Source: Haemaphysalis longicornis (Eukaryota; Arthropoda; Arachnida; Ixodida; Ixodidae). Taken from it: a DNA stretch of 64,000 nucleotides. The notes under the pieces were generated by a model that was not told the origin of the DNA, made no database searches, and saw nothing but the letters and a program-made list of their open reading frames with translations. How positions within the stretch are numbered: the stretch's first letter is position 1; the number at the start of each line of letters is the position of its first letter. Shown here one piece after another: positions 28,480 through 39,292 of the stretch. Where the stretch lies: positions 80,534,192-80,598,191 of the forward strand of contig CM023457.1 in NCBI GenBank assembly GCA_013339765.2, read 5' to 3'. A program made the translations under genes and the position numbers.

Positions 28480-30907
28480 CTCTTGACTCTAAGCATAACG
28501 CTTGGAGTGGCATAAGGCTACAGTGCCATATAGATCTTCGCTGTGTTGTGATTTACATCGGCAAGCACATCGAAGAAATGTTTTTTTTTTTGAAATGCTT
28601 TGCTTATCTTCTGCTCGCAAGCATCGTGACCTTCAATGTGTTAAAGTGCCCCCTGAGCTTTCCCAACAAAGGACCTTAGTTCATTTAAAATGACATACAT
28701 GCCGCAAACAGAGGGATACATCAATTAACCCCGCAGAAATTCATCAGTACTACTGTAAAGATATGTCGCAAAAACGTAATCACTGAACTATGTTCAAACA
28801 AGAGCGACAACATCTGAATTTCATGCGCTGTATTAGCAAAATAAATCGGGTATTTTTTACATATTTTATATTTTATGGATAGTTTTTTATTAGCGTAATT
28901 CTGGCCCTTGTTTTCTCGTTCCCCCTTCTTTTTTTTTTTCTTTCTGCTTGCCGTTCCGCCTGAAATGCACATTTCTGGCGACGTACCTATACGCCTCCAG
29001 CTTCGCGATCGCTGCGCCGCCTGCCGCCGCTTCTCCGCGGCGCTTACGGGATGACCGCTGCGCGGCTGATAGCGGCTCATGCAGTGTTCTGGATCTTTTT
29101 CGCTTCTTTTTGCCTTTCCGCGCCCTAACCAACTTGTTAGGGTGATGTTCGTGCGCAAATAGTATGTTTAGCGCAGTTAAAAAAACAGCTGCGTCCTGAT
29201 AGACTGCTCGAACGCCAACAAGAGCCAACCGGGGACGCGGTAGCTGCGCGCTTCTTCGCCGCTGTTACGGGTGTCGTTGACGGCAGCAGCATATCACCGC
29301 TGTCACCTCCGAATACGCTAGGCTCAGCGAATTCTATTGTCGCCTTGTTTATACCGGATACTGGCACAGTGAGAGGTTGGTTTCATTTTGCAGTGCGGAC
29401 AACGAATGCGGCTTTGTTCGTAAAATACGTCGTAGAAAAATGTAATTCGGGGATGGATACCTAACACCTGAAAATACCTTGTTGCCTTTTATGGAAATAG
29501 AGGCCACGCGAACATGTTAAGTATATTCCAAGTCTGTGGGTCGTTAAATATGTGCCCACTCCCACCTTATGGCAAGGACCAAGGAAAGTTGATGAAACCA
29601 CGGAAAAATAAATGGTCTGCCAAGGGCGGAAGCAACGGGAATGAAAAACCCAGTGCAGCTTCGGAAATGCTAAAGACATTCGTCTTAACTTAGCAAGCTA
29701 GGTCTCACTAGACCAACTGGATGCGAAATGCACTGATATTTTCCTAGATGGGGGGGGGGGGGGGCAGGGGGGATGAGGAGGGGGCGCTTACTATCGTTGT
29801 GTACAAATGCGGAGCGAAGGAATGACCGTTTTATTAATCACACAAACACACGCTGCGCGTTCACTTGTATTTCGTTTTTTGACTTTAACGAACAGCTGAC
29901 CACTCGACGGACACATCTTTTGAGGTATACAGTAAGTTTAACAAGCGATAAAAGGTGTCGTTGGAAGAGTGTAATACCTCATAAGGCCCCCTGATTTCAC
30001 GTTTGGGCTAAATTCTGCAGGCTCCCTGTGTCATATGACGATTTTTCGAAGAAGCGTTTAATCGCGCACGCGGATATAAGCGGAGGATATATGTAGCAGA
30101 TGATGAATGTTTGCGAGGGCTCACCTCGCGACAAGACGACCCAGCAGTAAATTCTTTTTCGTGTGCTGACTCCCGATATAATTTTGCAATATCCATCGTG
30201 CGTATTGAGCAGAATGTCCGTGAAATTTATACCACGTTGGCTTGTACAGGGTAGTGATCAATATCTGAGATATGAAGCGTAACTGGCGTGCTGTCAGGTA
30301 GTGCTCCGCTAGATTATGTAAGTACACGAAGCCAATTTACATCGCAGTGTATAGCCGTAGTATGAGCATCTGAACGAAACCAGCTTACGAAGGTACTGTT
30401 CGCAAATTTTATGGCAGTGGAATTACAAAGAGCTCCATACATACGCCGGTGTCGCAACGCGGCCTGTGACACACACCTGGTGCTTATGCGGACCGAATGT
30501 ACCATACCAAGATCGCGTCAGAAGGATTTACACTCTCGTAAATACACCACATTTGCGAACAGAGTGACTGCCCAACATAAATATGTATTTCCAACGCATA
30601 CAAATGGAAAATATCAGTCGCTAACGTGCCGCAAAAGCAACGGCGTCAGCGGTGAGCGGGCCGGAGACTCCCGCGACTGCTTTCGAAACGGGCCGCTAGG
30701 GGGATTTGAGTGGCACCTCTACAGGCAGCGCTCGAGGCGTATAAAGAGAACCAGTTTGTTCGTGTGCACAATTCGAGTGACGTAAATACGTGTGCGCGAA
30801 TAAATCACCACTTTCACTTTTATGAGAAGATATTATTAGCACTGTTTCTAATGAAATTACAACTGTGCAGCTCTAGTTACGTAAATGTGGAAATACACTC
30901 ACACGTA
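28480..30907. other. Unassigned stretch
   Basis: No gene or repeat family recognised in about 2.4 kb. The minus-strand frames at 29137-29367 and 28890-29228 are GC-rich and one starts MPVSGINKATIEFAEPSV, but no domain or splice structure supports them. A (G)15 run lies at 29750-29764. Confidence 0.35.
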
Positions 30908-31345
30908 ATGGGTTTGACGCGCCAAAACTACACCAGGGGTGGTATTCTCGAGTTTTGTCCCTTTTGCGTCCCTTTCAGAAGGGTCCCTTATGGCAAGCCC
31001 TAATTGGCTAAAAGCAAACAACCGGAAGTGACGTAACGCAAGCGCGGCAAACCTACTGCCAACGCTTACTGCTTCACCGGAAGTACGTCACGAGAAAGGG
31101 GCGCAAAAGGGACGTTTTCAAAAGGGACAGTTACGAGAATACCGGCCCTGGACTATGAAGCGCGCCGTAGTGAGGGCTCCGGATTAATTTTGATCAACTG
31201 GTAACCTATAGCGTGCGCCAAAGTCTCGACGCACGAGCGTTTTCGCTTTCACCTCCGTCAGAAAAGTATATAGCCAAGCGGGGCAGGGATCGAACGCTCG
31301 TCCTTGGGCTCAGTAGCACAACGCCTCAGTAGCACAATGTCACTG
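30908..31345 (-). mobile_element. SINE (Ruka-like), split by a MITE
   Basis: The SINE tail side (GGGTTTGACGCGCC, 30910-30923) and the rest (GCGCGCCGTAGTGAGGGCTC from about 31160 through the tRNA-like head, ending near 31345) are separated by the element at 30934-31150. Within the head CTCAGTAGCACAACGC is duplicated in tandem as CTCAGTAGCACAATGT (about 31308-31340). Confidence 0.7.
30934..31150. mobile_element. 217-bp MITE nested in the SINE
   Basis: Left end CAGGGGTGGTATTCTCG and right end CGAGAATACCGGCCCTG are inverted copies; TGTCCCTTTTG and its inverse CAAAAGGGACA also pair. CAGGG...CCCTG termini recall hAT-type elements, but I could not find a clean 8-bp duplication. No coding capacity. 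Confidence 0.7.
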
Positions 31346-32392
31346 ACGCCATAACTGAAGACACCTAAACGGGTGTTGAATGATAAAGGCCCTTAACCTT
31401 GCAAAAGCTTGCATGCGTTCCCTTCATGAGAGGGGTCCCTTCACGAAGGGAAAGTAGGTTACGTAAATACATTACGTAAGCGCCAAAAGTATGCAAAATA
31501 CACAGCTATCGCTGCTATCGGCGGAGGCGACTTACGTTGCTCGCCGGCATGTGACTTCGTTTACTCCTTTTCCCTTCACATGTTATCACCCGGATGTACG
31601 CTGTTGGCACGAAAGTGCTCGGCAGCACGCAAATGTTGCATTCATGGAGCTTAGCTTATCTTACTGAGACACATCGGTTCTCTGCTATCACCACTATTGC
31701 TTCTAGAAAGTTCATGTCATGCTTCTTAAACATTGCGTAACTTGTTTCGTTCTTTGCTTCTGTTATCTCTCGTTGTTTCTAATGCTTCAGTTCCGTCTGA
31801 CTTATCCCTGATATGTTTCTTTTTCTGATTTACTGCCACTTGCCTAGGACAATCAGCATATCCAAATTTTAGCGCCAACGATACCAATGCTTATTGATTG
31901 ATTCAAGCGTTTTTCTTGTTACTACGAAGTTGTTTACGGATACAAGTTCATGTTTGCCTAGGAGTCGTGTGCGACGATGTGTACAACTAACCCCGCACCT
32001 GAAGCACACTTTGCGATCTTGTAGAATTGCACGACGGCGTATTGACCGGCGTAGACACGGCGATTTTGTATTGGTTAAAAATGAATACAAGGTTTTCTCA
32101 CCTTCGTCATGTCTTGCCACTGCCTAATAAATAACTTTTTTAGTGAGTGCGTCGACATTGTTTCGAACCTTCACTCAAGTATTAAAAACTGGATTCTATT
32201 TATAACTGAAGCACAGAAGAAGCGGAAGTGATTTTATTGTGAGGGAGGGGCCGCGATGTGCTGAACTTGCGGATTGGATTGAATTGGATTGGAAACCATT
32301 TTTTATTATCGCATTGAGTGCGACCGTAAGCGGGGGTGGACATCTTTTAGTCCGGTAGTCCACGCTGTGCTGCGGGGGCCCGCGGGCGCGCG
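31346..32392. other. Unassigned stretch
   Basis: No gene recognised. A short GGATTGGATTGAATTGGATT run (32272-32293) recalls the arms of the composite element but lacks its head. Confidence 0.35.
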
Positions 32393-32580
32393 TCACAAAA
32401 ACACTGTGGTTGATTCCTCTGTCATAGGAATCAGTCAAACACGAAAGTGAAATGTGCAGCAAAAATCTGCTGCTGAGCATGATTTGCGGGTAGGTGGCTG
32501 TCTTGTGGGTGTGCTTGGCGAGCGACGTCCTGCTGCCGGCTCGCTTCGGCAAAGGTGTACTGGCGTCATTTCCGTGACGG
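32393..32580 (+). repeat. Dispersed repeat Q, copy 1 (truncated)
   Basis: Starts with a hairpin GATTCCTCTGTCATAGGAATC, then CACGAAAGTGAAATGTGCAG, GAGCATGATTTGCGGG, CTTGTGGGTGTGCTTGGCGA and TACTGGCGTCATTTCCGTGA. The family order is the same at 34226, 38404 (minus) and 60930, but this copy stops about halfway. Confidence 0.75.
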
Positions 32581-32615
32581 AGAGGCCGCCGGTGGTTCTG
32601 GAAACCTACTCCTAC

Positions 32616-33081
32616 CTAGTGTCACTAGATAAGGTTACAGAGTATCGGCACTCTTTTTTCCTATTGTTCCGTGTCGTCCCCGTGATCATTGGCCTGTCCG
32701 CATCACGCGACATTTGGTTACACTGCGACGGTTCATGGGCACCGCCATTTTGTTGTTTTTCCGTTTTCTGTTGGTCAACTGTGGTTGATTGTCCTTGTCG
32801 TGCCTACTCTTGTCCTTCCTACTCTGCGGCTGCGCGCGACTGACGTCGTCCCGAAAGCGAATCAAAGATAACGCGCTTCGTAGCATTTCAGCTGCATAAG
32901 TGTGTCCGAAGATGCCTTGTTGCTGCCTCTTCGGCAGTGTTGTTTACAAATGACCCCGTCAAAGTTAGCGGTGAGGCCGCAGAAGCGGCAATCCGGCAAC
33001 ACCGATAATCACCAAAATGGCCGCCGTTGCTCACTTCTGTGCCTCAGTGATGGCACTCTGTATCTTATCTAGTGACACTAG
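32616..33081. mobile_element. CTAG-ended MITE, copy 2, with 6-bp duplication
   Basis: Ends CTAGTGTCACTAGATAAG and CTTATCTAGTGACACTAG are inverted copies, continuing inward (TTACAGAGT against CACTCTGTAT). The flanks are identical: TCCTAC at 32610-32615 and at 33082-33087. Inside are GAGTATCGGCACTC and GCCATTTTGTTG near the left and CCAAAATGGCCGCC near the right, so there is a second inner inverted pair. 466 bp, no transposase. Confidence 0.8.
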
Positions 33082-33087
33082 TCCTAC

Positions 33088-33519
33088 CCACGCGTGACGC
33101 ATGACCTACAGCAGACGGACGAAAACGCTCGACCTACGATAGCTCCGCTGTTAAAACTCGTACAGTGTTACGTGCCCGTCGAGCAGCAGAAACACGCAAC
33201 ATTCTGGAGGTCTGGCCAAAGCTCTGACGGTAGGTCTAATGCTACACTTTGAGCTCTAACGACGGTACTACTCGCAAGTCGACGTACAGTGACTTTGACG
33301 TTGCTAGGCATGTTGTTAGGCAAAACGTAGAGGATGTTAGGCCTGACGTTGCACTTCCAGGCATAACGATAACAGCTAACCGCAGGTTTACGCACACGTC
33401 GTTAAACGTTTATTCAAATAATGAAAACCTCGGGTCTCTTGCTATGCATCAGCTACCCCTTAGGGTAGGGAAGAGCTATTTTCTAAGATGAGTGTGGGTG
33501 AAAAATAGCACGGAGAAAG
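33088..33519. other. Unassigned stretch
   Basis: A plus frame 33249-33491 (80 codons) reads smoothly (DVARHVVRQNVEDVRPDV) but shows no known domain or splice context. Confidence 0.3.
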
Positions 33520-34200
33520 TAGTGGGTTGGAAGAAAGAGGAATATACCGTTATTGTAGCAGCGTTGCACGCGGTGATCCAAATCCTTATTCCCGGACCCT
33601 GATTGATCTTGGTGCCGTCGTCGCTTGGTGCGCCAGCAATAGCCGGACTTCAGGAAGTGCAGGAAGGCGTCCCACGCTTATTTTGCTAGTTTGGTGGGTA
33701 GTGAGAACAAGTAAGAGATCGTTTAGAGAATTTTGGAATACGTAGTTACCGGAAAACGGGTGTCAAGGAGTTCTGCCTTTAGTTTCAAAACCGAGGGCGT
33801 TCCCAATAAATACGTTCAGTTGTGTCCGGAATTCCACAGGTGATCCACATATCATTGGGAGAAATATGAAAAACTGATCATTTTGCAGGAGAAAGGTTTG
33901 CAAGTCATTAGTTGCATTAGGAGGACGTGTTGGACGCGGGAATGGCAGTGTGGTTAACTATGTAGGCCGGAAGATCTTTTCTCTACTTCTTGATTGCGGT
34001 CCGGTGTTCGTCAGTGTCGTAATCATAGTCTGGCAGGGTCTAGCTGTTCTGGCCGCGGTTCTAGCTGTTCTGGACGCACGTGCTGCCAAATGGGCTGCCT
34101 CATTTCCGAGTATTCCAGCATGGTCAGGCGCCCACATAATGGTGGCGCCGAACTCTTATTGATGGCATATTTTCTTGAGTTCCTGTATCTTTTTGAGACG
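33520..34200 (-). mobile_element. LINE family 1 RNase H fragment (degraded)
   Basis: Minus-strand reading at about 34151-34086 gives ATIMWAPDHAGILGNEAAHL, the last RNase H motif (WxPGHxGxxGNExAD), again with His instead of the final Asp and with Asp in place of the Gly before His. Only this motif is convincing; the rest toward 33520 is too decayed, so the left boundary is a guess. Confidence 0.5.
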
Positions 34201-34225
34201 AAGACTACGTTATAGGCGCGCTCCA

Positions 34226-34835
34226 GAAAAGCTGTGGCTGGTTCCTCTGTCAAAGGAATCGGTAAAGACGAAAGGGAAATGTGCCGTGAAATCTTAAGCT
34301 GAGCATGATTTGCTGGGTCGGCAGCTGTCTTGTGGGTGTGGCAGGGTTTGTAGTTCGGCAAAGTTGTTGCATCATTTAACGAAACAGCGCGATACACGGG
34401 ACAACGGGGAAGAAAATACGACACAAGTCGTCTTTTGTTGTTAGTCAGCGCTTGTGTCGTCTTTTCTTCCCCATTGTCCTGTGTATCGCGCCGTTTCGTT
34501 AAATAATAGTGGGCGTGCTTGGCGAGCGACGTACTGCTGGCGGGTCGCTTCGACAAAGGTGTACTGGCGTCATTTCCGTGACGGATATGACGTCAGTGAA
34601 ATCTTGATGTATCCCGGCATAAAACACTTCCGTGATAAACCATAAAACACTAAAACGAACCACCCTAAGTATAACATACTCTTTAGTACTAAAGGTTGCT
34701 TCCCCGCAAAAAGACCTTTTGTGCAGGGGTGCACCCTTTACAAGCCGCTTGCTTCGTTGTACTGGCGTCATTTCCGTGGCGGATATGACATCATCGAAAT
34801 TCTGGTATCCCCCGGAATAAAACAGTTTCGTGTTA
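34226..34835 (+). repeat. Dispersed repeat Q, copy 2, split by a foldback
   Basis: GTTCCTCTGTCAAAGGAATC hairpin, GAGCATGATTTGCTGGG, GTCTTGTGGGTGTG, then the insert, then GTGCTTGGCGAGCGACG, CGTCATTTCCGTGACGGATA, TGTATCCCGGCATAAAACAC and a second module (TACTGGCGTCATTTCCGTGG ... CCGGAATAAAACAG). Each module carries TGACGTCA or TGACATCA. Confidence 0.75.
34375..34503. mobile_element. 129-bp near-perfect foldback
   Basis: TTTAACGAAACAGCGCGATA... reads back as ...TATCGCGCCGTTTCGTTAAA. Arms of about 50 bp (through GGGACAACGGGGAAGAAAA and ACGACACAAG) pair with about 4 mismatches around a ~25-bp loop. It interrupts repeat Q copy 2. Confidence 0.8.
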
Positions 34836-36084
34836 AAAAGGCTATGCGAATGTGTCTTTGTGATTGGAAAGGGATGGCATTTTATGAACATTGAGGACAA
34901 TACCTTCGAATTCTGCCCCTTTATTAGTGGTATCTGGTGGCAATGAGTGAACGTGATTGGTGTTAAGTGCCGGTATGTTCCGCGCCACAGTTGTGCTTGA
35001 TTCCGTTTTGTGGGTGCTGAGTGCTGAGAGTTTCTTATGTAGTGCTGCTTGTTTAGGGTGAGTAAAGATGTAATTTAGGGTGAGTTAGAGATGCGCTGGT
35101 CCGGCACGGAGGAACAGGCTACTTTGAGTTGTGTGCGGAAATTGTAAAACAGTTAGACAACAAATCCTCAACGACAGCTCATAGAATGCGCGTCATAAAA
35201 TTAAGGTCCCTCGTCCTCAGGCGCATAATTCTTTCACCACCTCCTTGTCTTGAGTACCGTACTGACAAGCTGAGCTTTTTTACGTAACCGGCACCCAGAC
35301 GCACGCCCCGGTCCACACGTAAACGTTCACTGGAGTTATCTGGCAAGGACCCCGGTAATGCTCGCAGCATTGTAAACAAAACACCGATGTGCGCATTGAC
35401 GAGGACGAGAGGACAGGTCACTCGCCAGACCACGAGGAGAGCCGGATGTCCATGGTATTTGAGCTTGTTATTGAGTCCTCACAGCGCACCCCTTTGTGTG
35501 CATGGGAGCAAAAGTGGAAACGGGAGCAACGTTCTCCTCGTACATCCTTCAAAGCCACCATGATTCACGTGAACGTCCAAAAAAAGAACGCGTAATCAGC
35601 CCGTTATCCGCGGCACAGGACGTCCTCTCCTGGTGCCGAAATCATCGCCCTCCACCCTCACCGCTCGCTATCGCAATTTTCCATCGGGCCTCGATAGAGG
35701 TCGAGGACTCTTACCGAGAAAATAGCTGCGCCCGTATGCGAACAAAGAGAAATGAATCGCGTTATCTGCGGGAAAGAGGGCGCCCTCCCGGCTCGCCATC
35801 TACGCGCCAGGCGCAGAGGCAGCACGTGACGCTCGTCACGCACACCGGCCAACTGTTATGTCCTCGCGCGCACACGCGCTCGCTGTCATACCAAAGGGTG
35901 TTTACAAACGTGGGGAGGCTGATAGGGGGACGCATATAAACGTGGACACACTTGGTGGGAGGCGCCCACCTATAGCTGTGTGAAGGGGCTCGGGCCGGAT
36001 ATAAGTGGCCTGTTCTGGTTGGAACCAGTGGCGGATTGGTGCGGTCTTGGGTGCGCTATCTTGCCGACCTCAACCGGCTTTGAA
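34836..36084. other. Unassigned stretch, CpG-rich toward its end
   Basis: No gene assigned. 35390-35960 is CpG-rich, with GCATATAAACG at about 35930 as a TATA-like element, so a promoter is possible, but no donor or coding exon was found next to it. Confidence 0.3.
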
Positions 36085-36492
36085 TGGAGAGTTTTAGCAC
36101 ACCGCATGTTCCGTTTTCAACGTAAATTGAGAACGACTCAGAGGGCAATGTAGCGGAAAATGATAGGTGTACATTAAGGGACAAGAAGAGAACAGAGTGG
36201 GTCAGGGAACAAACCCGTGTTAAGGATATATTAGTAGAAATTAAGAAGAAATGGACGCGGGCAGGGCATGTGATGCGAAAGCAAGATAACCGTTGGTCAT
36301 TAATGGTAACAGAGTGGATCCCTAGACAAGGCAAGCGTGGCAGGGTGTGGAAGAAAGTTAGATGGGCAGATGAGATCAAGAAGTTTGCGGTGATAAATTT
36401 GTCGCTGTTAGCGCAGGACCGGTGTAATTGGAGAATAATGGGAGAAGCCTTTACCCTGCAGTACGTAGATAGGCTGGTGATGATGATGATGT
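36085..36492 (+). mobile_element. RTE-type LINE 3' end, copy 1
   Basis: Reads FQRKLRTTQRAM, then (after a stop) KMIGVHLRDKKRTEWVREQT, RVKDILVEIKKKW, AGHVMRKQDNRW, EWIPRQGKRGR, VRWADEIKKFA, DRCNWRIMGEAFTLQ. The order AGHV..R..W, KR.RGR, RW.DEI, W..LGEAF is the conserved C-terminus of RTE-clade elements. It ends in (GATGAT)n at 36477-36491, the short microsatellite tail usual for RTE. Confidence 0.75.
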
Positions 36493-37882
36493 CCCGTGTT
36501 GTACGGGGTTACCGTGTTGACCGGGACCCGTCTGGGCCCTCGCATTCGTCGCGGTAGGGGATTAGTTCGGCGGGCTGGCCCTCGCCATGCCCGTGCATTC
36601 GTCACGGTGAGGTGCGCCTCCTTGCCTTTCCTCCACGCCCTTCCGCGCGCGCAGGCGCAGTCGATCGGTCCCGGTCAACACTGTAAGTACGTAAACGACG
36701 GAAGAGACGGACTGCTAAAACTCTCTAATGTCTTGCTAGAGCGGGGTAAGGACGGTCTCCCGGGATATTAGACACACGTCATTAAGACTGTCAGTTGACT
36801 ATTTCATGCGCGCCTTTAATAAATAATTTCCGTAAAGAAAATAACTCAAACATATTCAGCCAATAATAAAAAAGTAAGGGTGCGACGAGGGGAAACGATG
36901 TTTGGGACGTCATGTCCAGACGTTAACCACTTTGGAATCAGGTAATACAGCTTACATGGGCGCTCCTGCCCTCTTTTGGCGCACTTTCCCATGACCCGTT
37001 TCGCGGGTAGAGAAAAGTCAACCGGACAAAGGGGAAAAATACCCTCCAAGCGTTTATCGAGGAATGTGAAGCAGAGCATTTGTAATGTAAGTTCCTTAGT
37101 GTCTATCGTTTCAAAGTGACTCTTTTCTAGTGTGACTATCAGTTTATCCGCTATCCTCTCCAGCTCCCTGGTGTGTATGATAAGGTGCAGCGGTGTTTCC
37201 AACGAAATAAGGCGTTTTCAAACTGCCACATGAGGCATTTCGATCGTGCACAAGCTCAGAGAATTTTCTTCATGCTTGTGAAATATTTCTAGTGGCAAGC
37301 CATGACTTAACGTGCCTTAGGTAGCTGCACTCGAGTGAGAGTGTATACGGACACTTTACGCAACCAAGCTGCCCCTACTTTTTTATTTCTATAGCTTCAA
37401 GGCCACTCACAACTGCAACATCATTTAGAGTTCTTCTGGGCATGCAGTCCCGAAACTCTTCCCCTGGAAATCGTCCCAATCCCATCCCGATCCACAACAA
37501 ACTGATGCACAACTATTATATGAAATAGCGGTTTATTCAATTAAAAGCGGTCTGGCACGGGTTGTTTGAGCGGGTCCTCCCCCGAACGAACTGGAACGTG
37601 CACAAACCCTATTGCGATCACCACGAACTGGCCCATGAATTGCAGGTTCCAAGAACTGGCCCAGTTATTGAGTCTGCTGAGAACGACCACATTGTTTATT
37701 TTCTCTTACCCTCCCTCCCCATTCCTTTTGCCCATCGTGACCAGTGGTCATCCTTTTCTATTAAAGGTTGTCTCTCTCTCTCTCCCCTGGAATGTGACTC
37801 CCGACCGATCCACTCCCCGCTTTCCTCTTGGTTATCATTTGGGGATGACGGAGATGATCGTTAGGGGCTTTCCCTTTGTGAC
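36493..37882. other. Unassigned stretch
   Basis: No gene recognised. GTTGTCTCTCTCTCTCTC at 37767-37784 looks like a LINE-type tail without an identifiable body. Confidence 0.35.
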
Positions 37883-37900
37883 AGAGGGGAGGGGGTGTTG
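37883..37900 (+). other. Possible polypurine tract and LTR start
   Basis: AGAGGGGAGGGGG followed by TGTTGCATAG looks like the polypurine tract/3' LTR junction of an LTR retrotransposon; TTTTTATAGAGCG at about 38038 could be its TATA region. No LTR end, pol motif or paired LTR was found, so this is weak. Confidence 0.22.
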
Positions 37901-38403
37901 CATAGTCACCTTGCTAGTACTACACACCTCCCCGCTTAACGCCCATTTTCGCTTCGGTGCCTCGTACACAACCTATGGTCCAACAAATACCCCCTTTTTT
38001 GTTCTTGGAGGCGGCTGTGTTTTCCACTGTACGCGTCTTTTTATAGAGCGAACGCCATTGTTTTCTGTAGTCTTACAAACATTATCTAGAGGTCAGGCAC
38101 GCCGTCATTTATTGTTCTACCCCAATCAGCCCAGAGGTCTCCCAAGGGCATCTCCTTTGCCCGATTGCTGTTCTTTTCGGTGTGCACTTCCAACTGTTCC
38201 CCGAGGGAGTAGCGTCCTCTGCCTACAGCAAGAGAAACAAGAAAAGTAGTTGAATGTCCCCTGACAAAGCGGTACACTACATATAATTTGAATACGAGCG
38301 TTTCCACTGAGCGAGCCCGTGAGCAAGGTAGCGAGCAAGCAAGCAAACAAGATAGTAATTCCCGCACGGTGCACAGCGCACGTTATGTTCGTTATTTGCC
38401 AAT

Positions 38404-38824
38404 TCCACCCTTTTAACACGAAAGTGTTTTATTCCGGGATACACAGATTCCACTGACGTCATATCCGTCACGGAAATGACGCCAACGAGGCAAGGGGTCT
38501 GTAAAGGGTGCACCCCTGCACACGGGGCCTTCTCGCGGGGGAAGCAACCTTTAGTACTAAAGAGTACGTTATACTTAGGTCTGTTCGTTTTCGGGCTTTA
38601 TATCTTAACACAAAATGTTTTTATAGGCGGAATACACCAAGATTTCACTGACGTCTTATCTGGTCACTGAAATGACGCCAGTACACCTTTGCCGAAGCGA
38701 CCCGCCAGCAGAAAGTCGCTCGCCAAGCACACCCACCCTCAAATCATGCTCAGCTGCAGATTTCGGTGCACATTTCACTTTCGTGTTTTGCCGATTCCTG
38801 TGACAGAGGAATCAACCACAGTTT
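38404..38824 (-). repeat. Dispersed repeat Q, copy 3
   Basis: Full-length copy on the minus strand: plus-strand order is AACACGAAAGTGTT hairpin, CCGGGATACACAGATTCCAC, TGACGTCATATCCGTCACGG, CACCCCTGCACACGGG, ACTGACGTCTTATCTGG, ACACCTTTGCCGAAGCGACC, CATGCTCAGCTGCAG, and CGATTCCTGTGACAGAGGAATC at the far end. Confidence 0.75.
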
Positions 38825-39290
38825 TTTCACCAGTTCCCCACCCCCTTTCCCCGCGTCAGTATGTGTTGTGTGTTGGTATGCAGGTACAAGCTTGGGGCAG
38901 TTTTTTTTTTTCTCAACGCTAAATGACCCCCCATCCCCCTCGATCCTTTTTATCAGATCTGCTGCTTCCCATCCCATGCGATTGGCTTAGTGGGCAACAG
39001 TACTTCTGCAACTTCTCCCGCTTTTTTCTTCACGCCTTTCATTATAAACTCCGAGGAATGATGCATGCCCTGCGCAACCTGAGTTTTATACCAAGGTATT
39101 TGACTGCGTATTAGACTAATGAGAATGTAGCGACATTTCCCGTCACTCTATCTTCAAATCAACGAACCGTGCTGCATATTGCTGGATTCGGCTGCTCGCC
39201 GACCGCGATTAGCATCGACTTAGGCTTTATTTACACCATGCAGCTATTAGCCTGAAAGCTGCGCCCCATACTAAGATGGTTCTGGTAGTG
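38825..39290. other. Unassigned stretch
   Basis: No gene or repeat recognised. Confidence 0.4.
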
Positions 39291-39292
39291 TA

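Noticed and set aside
32272..32293. Another copy of the composite element T
   Set aside because: Only a GGATTGGATT run is shared; head and end modules are absent.
33249..33491. 80-codon plus-strand ORF as a gene
   Set aside because: Smooth translation but no family, promoter or splice context.
37566..38249. 227-codon plus-strand ORF
   Set aside because: Composition is low-complexity Leu/Pro/Ser from pyrimidine-rich DNA, no domain; spans a possible LTR start.
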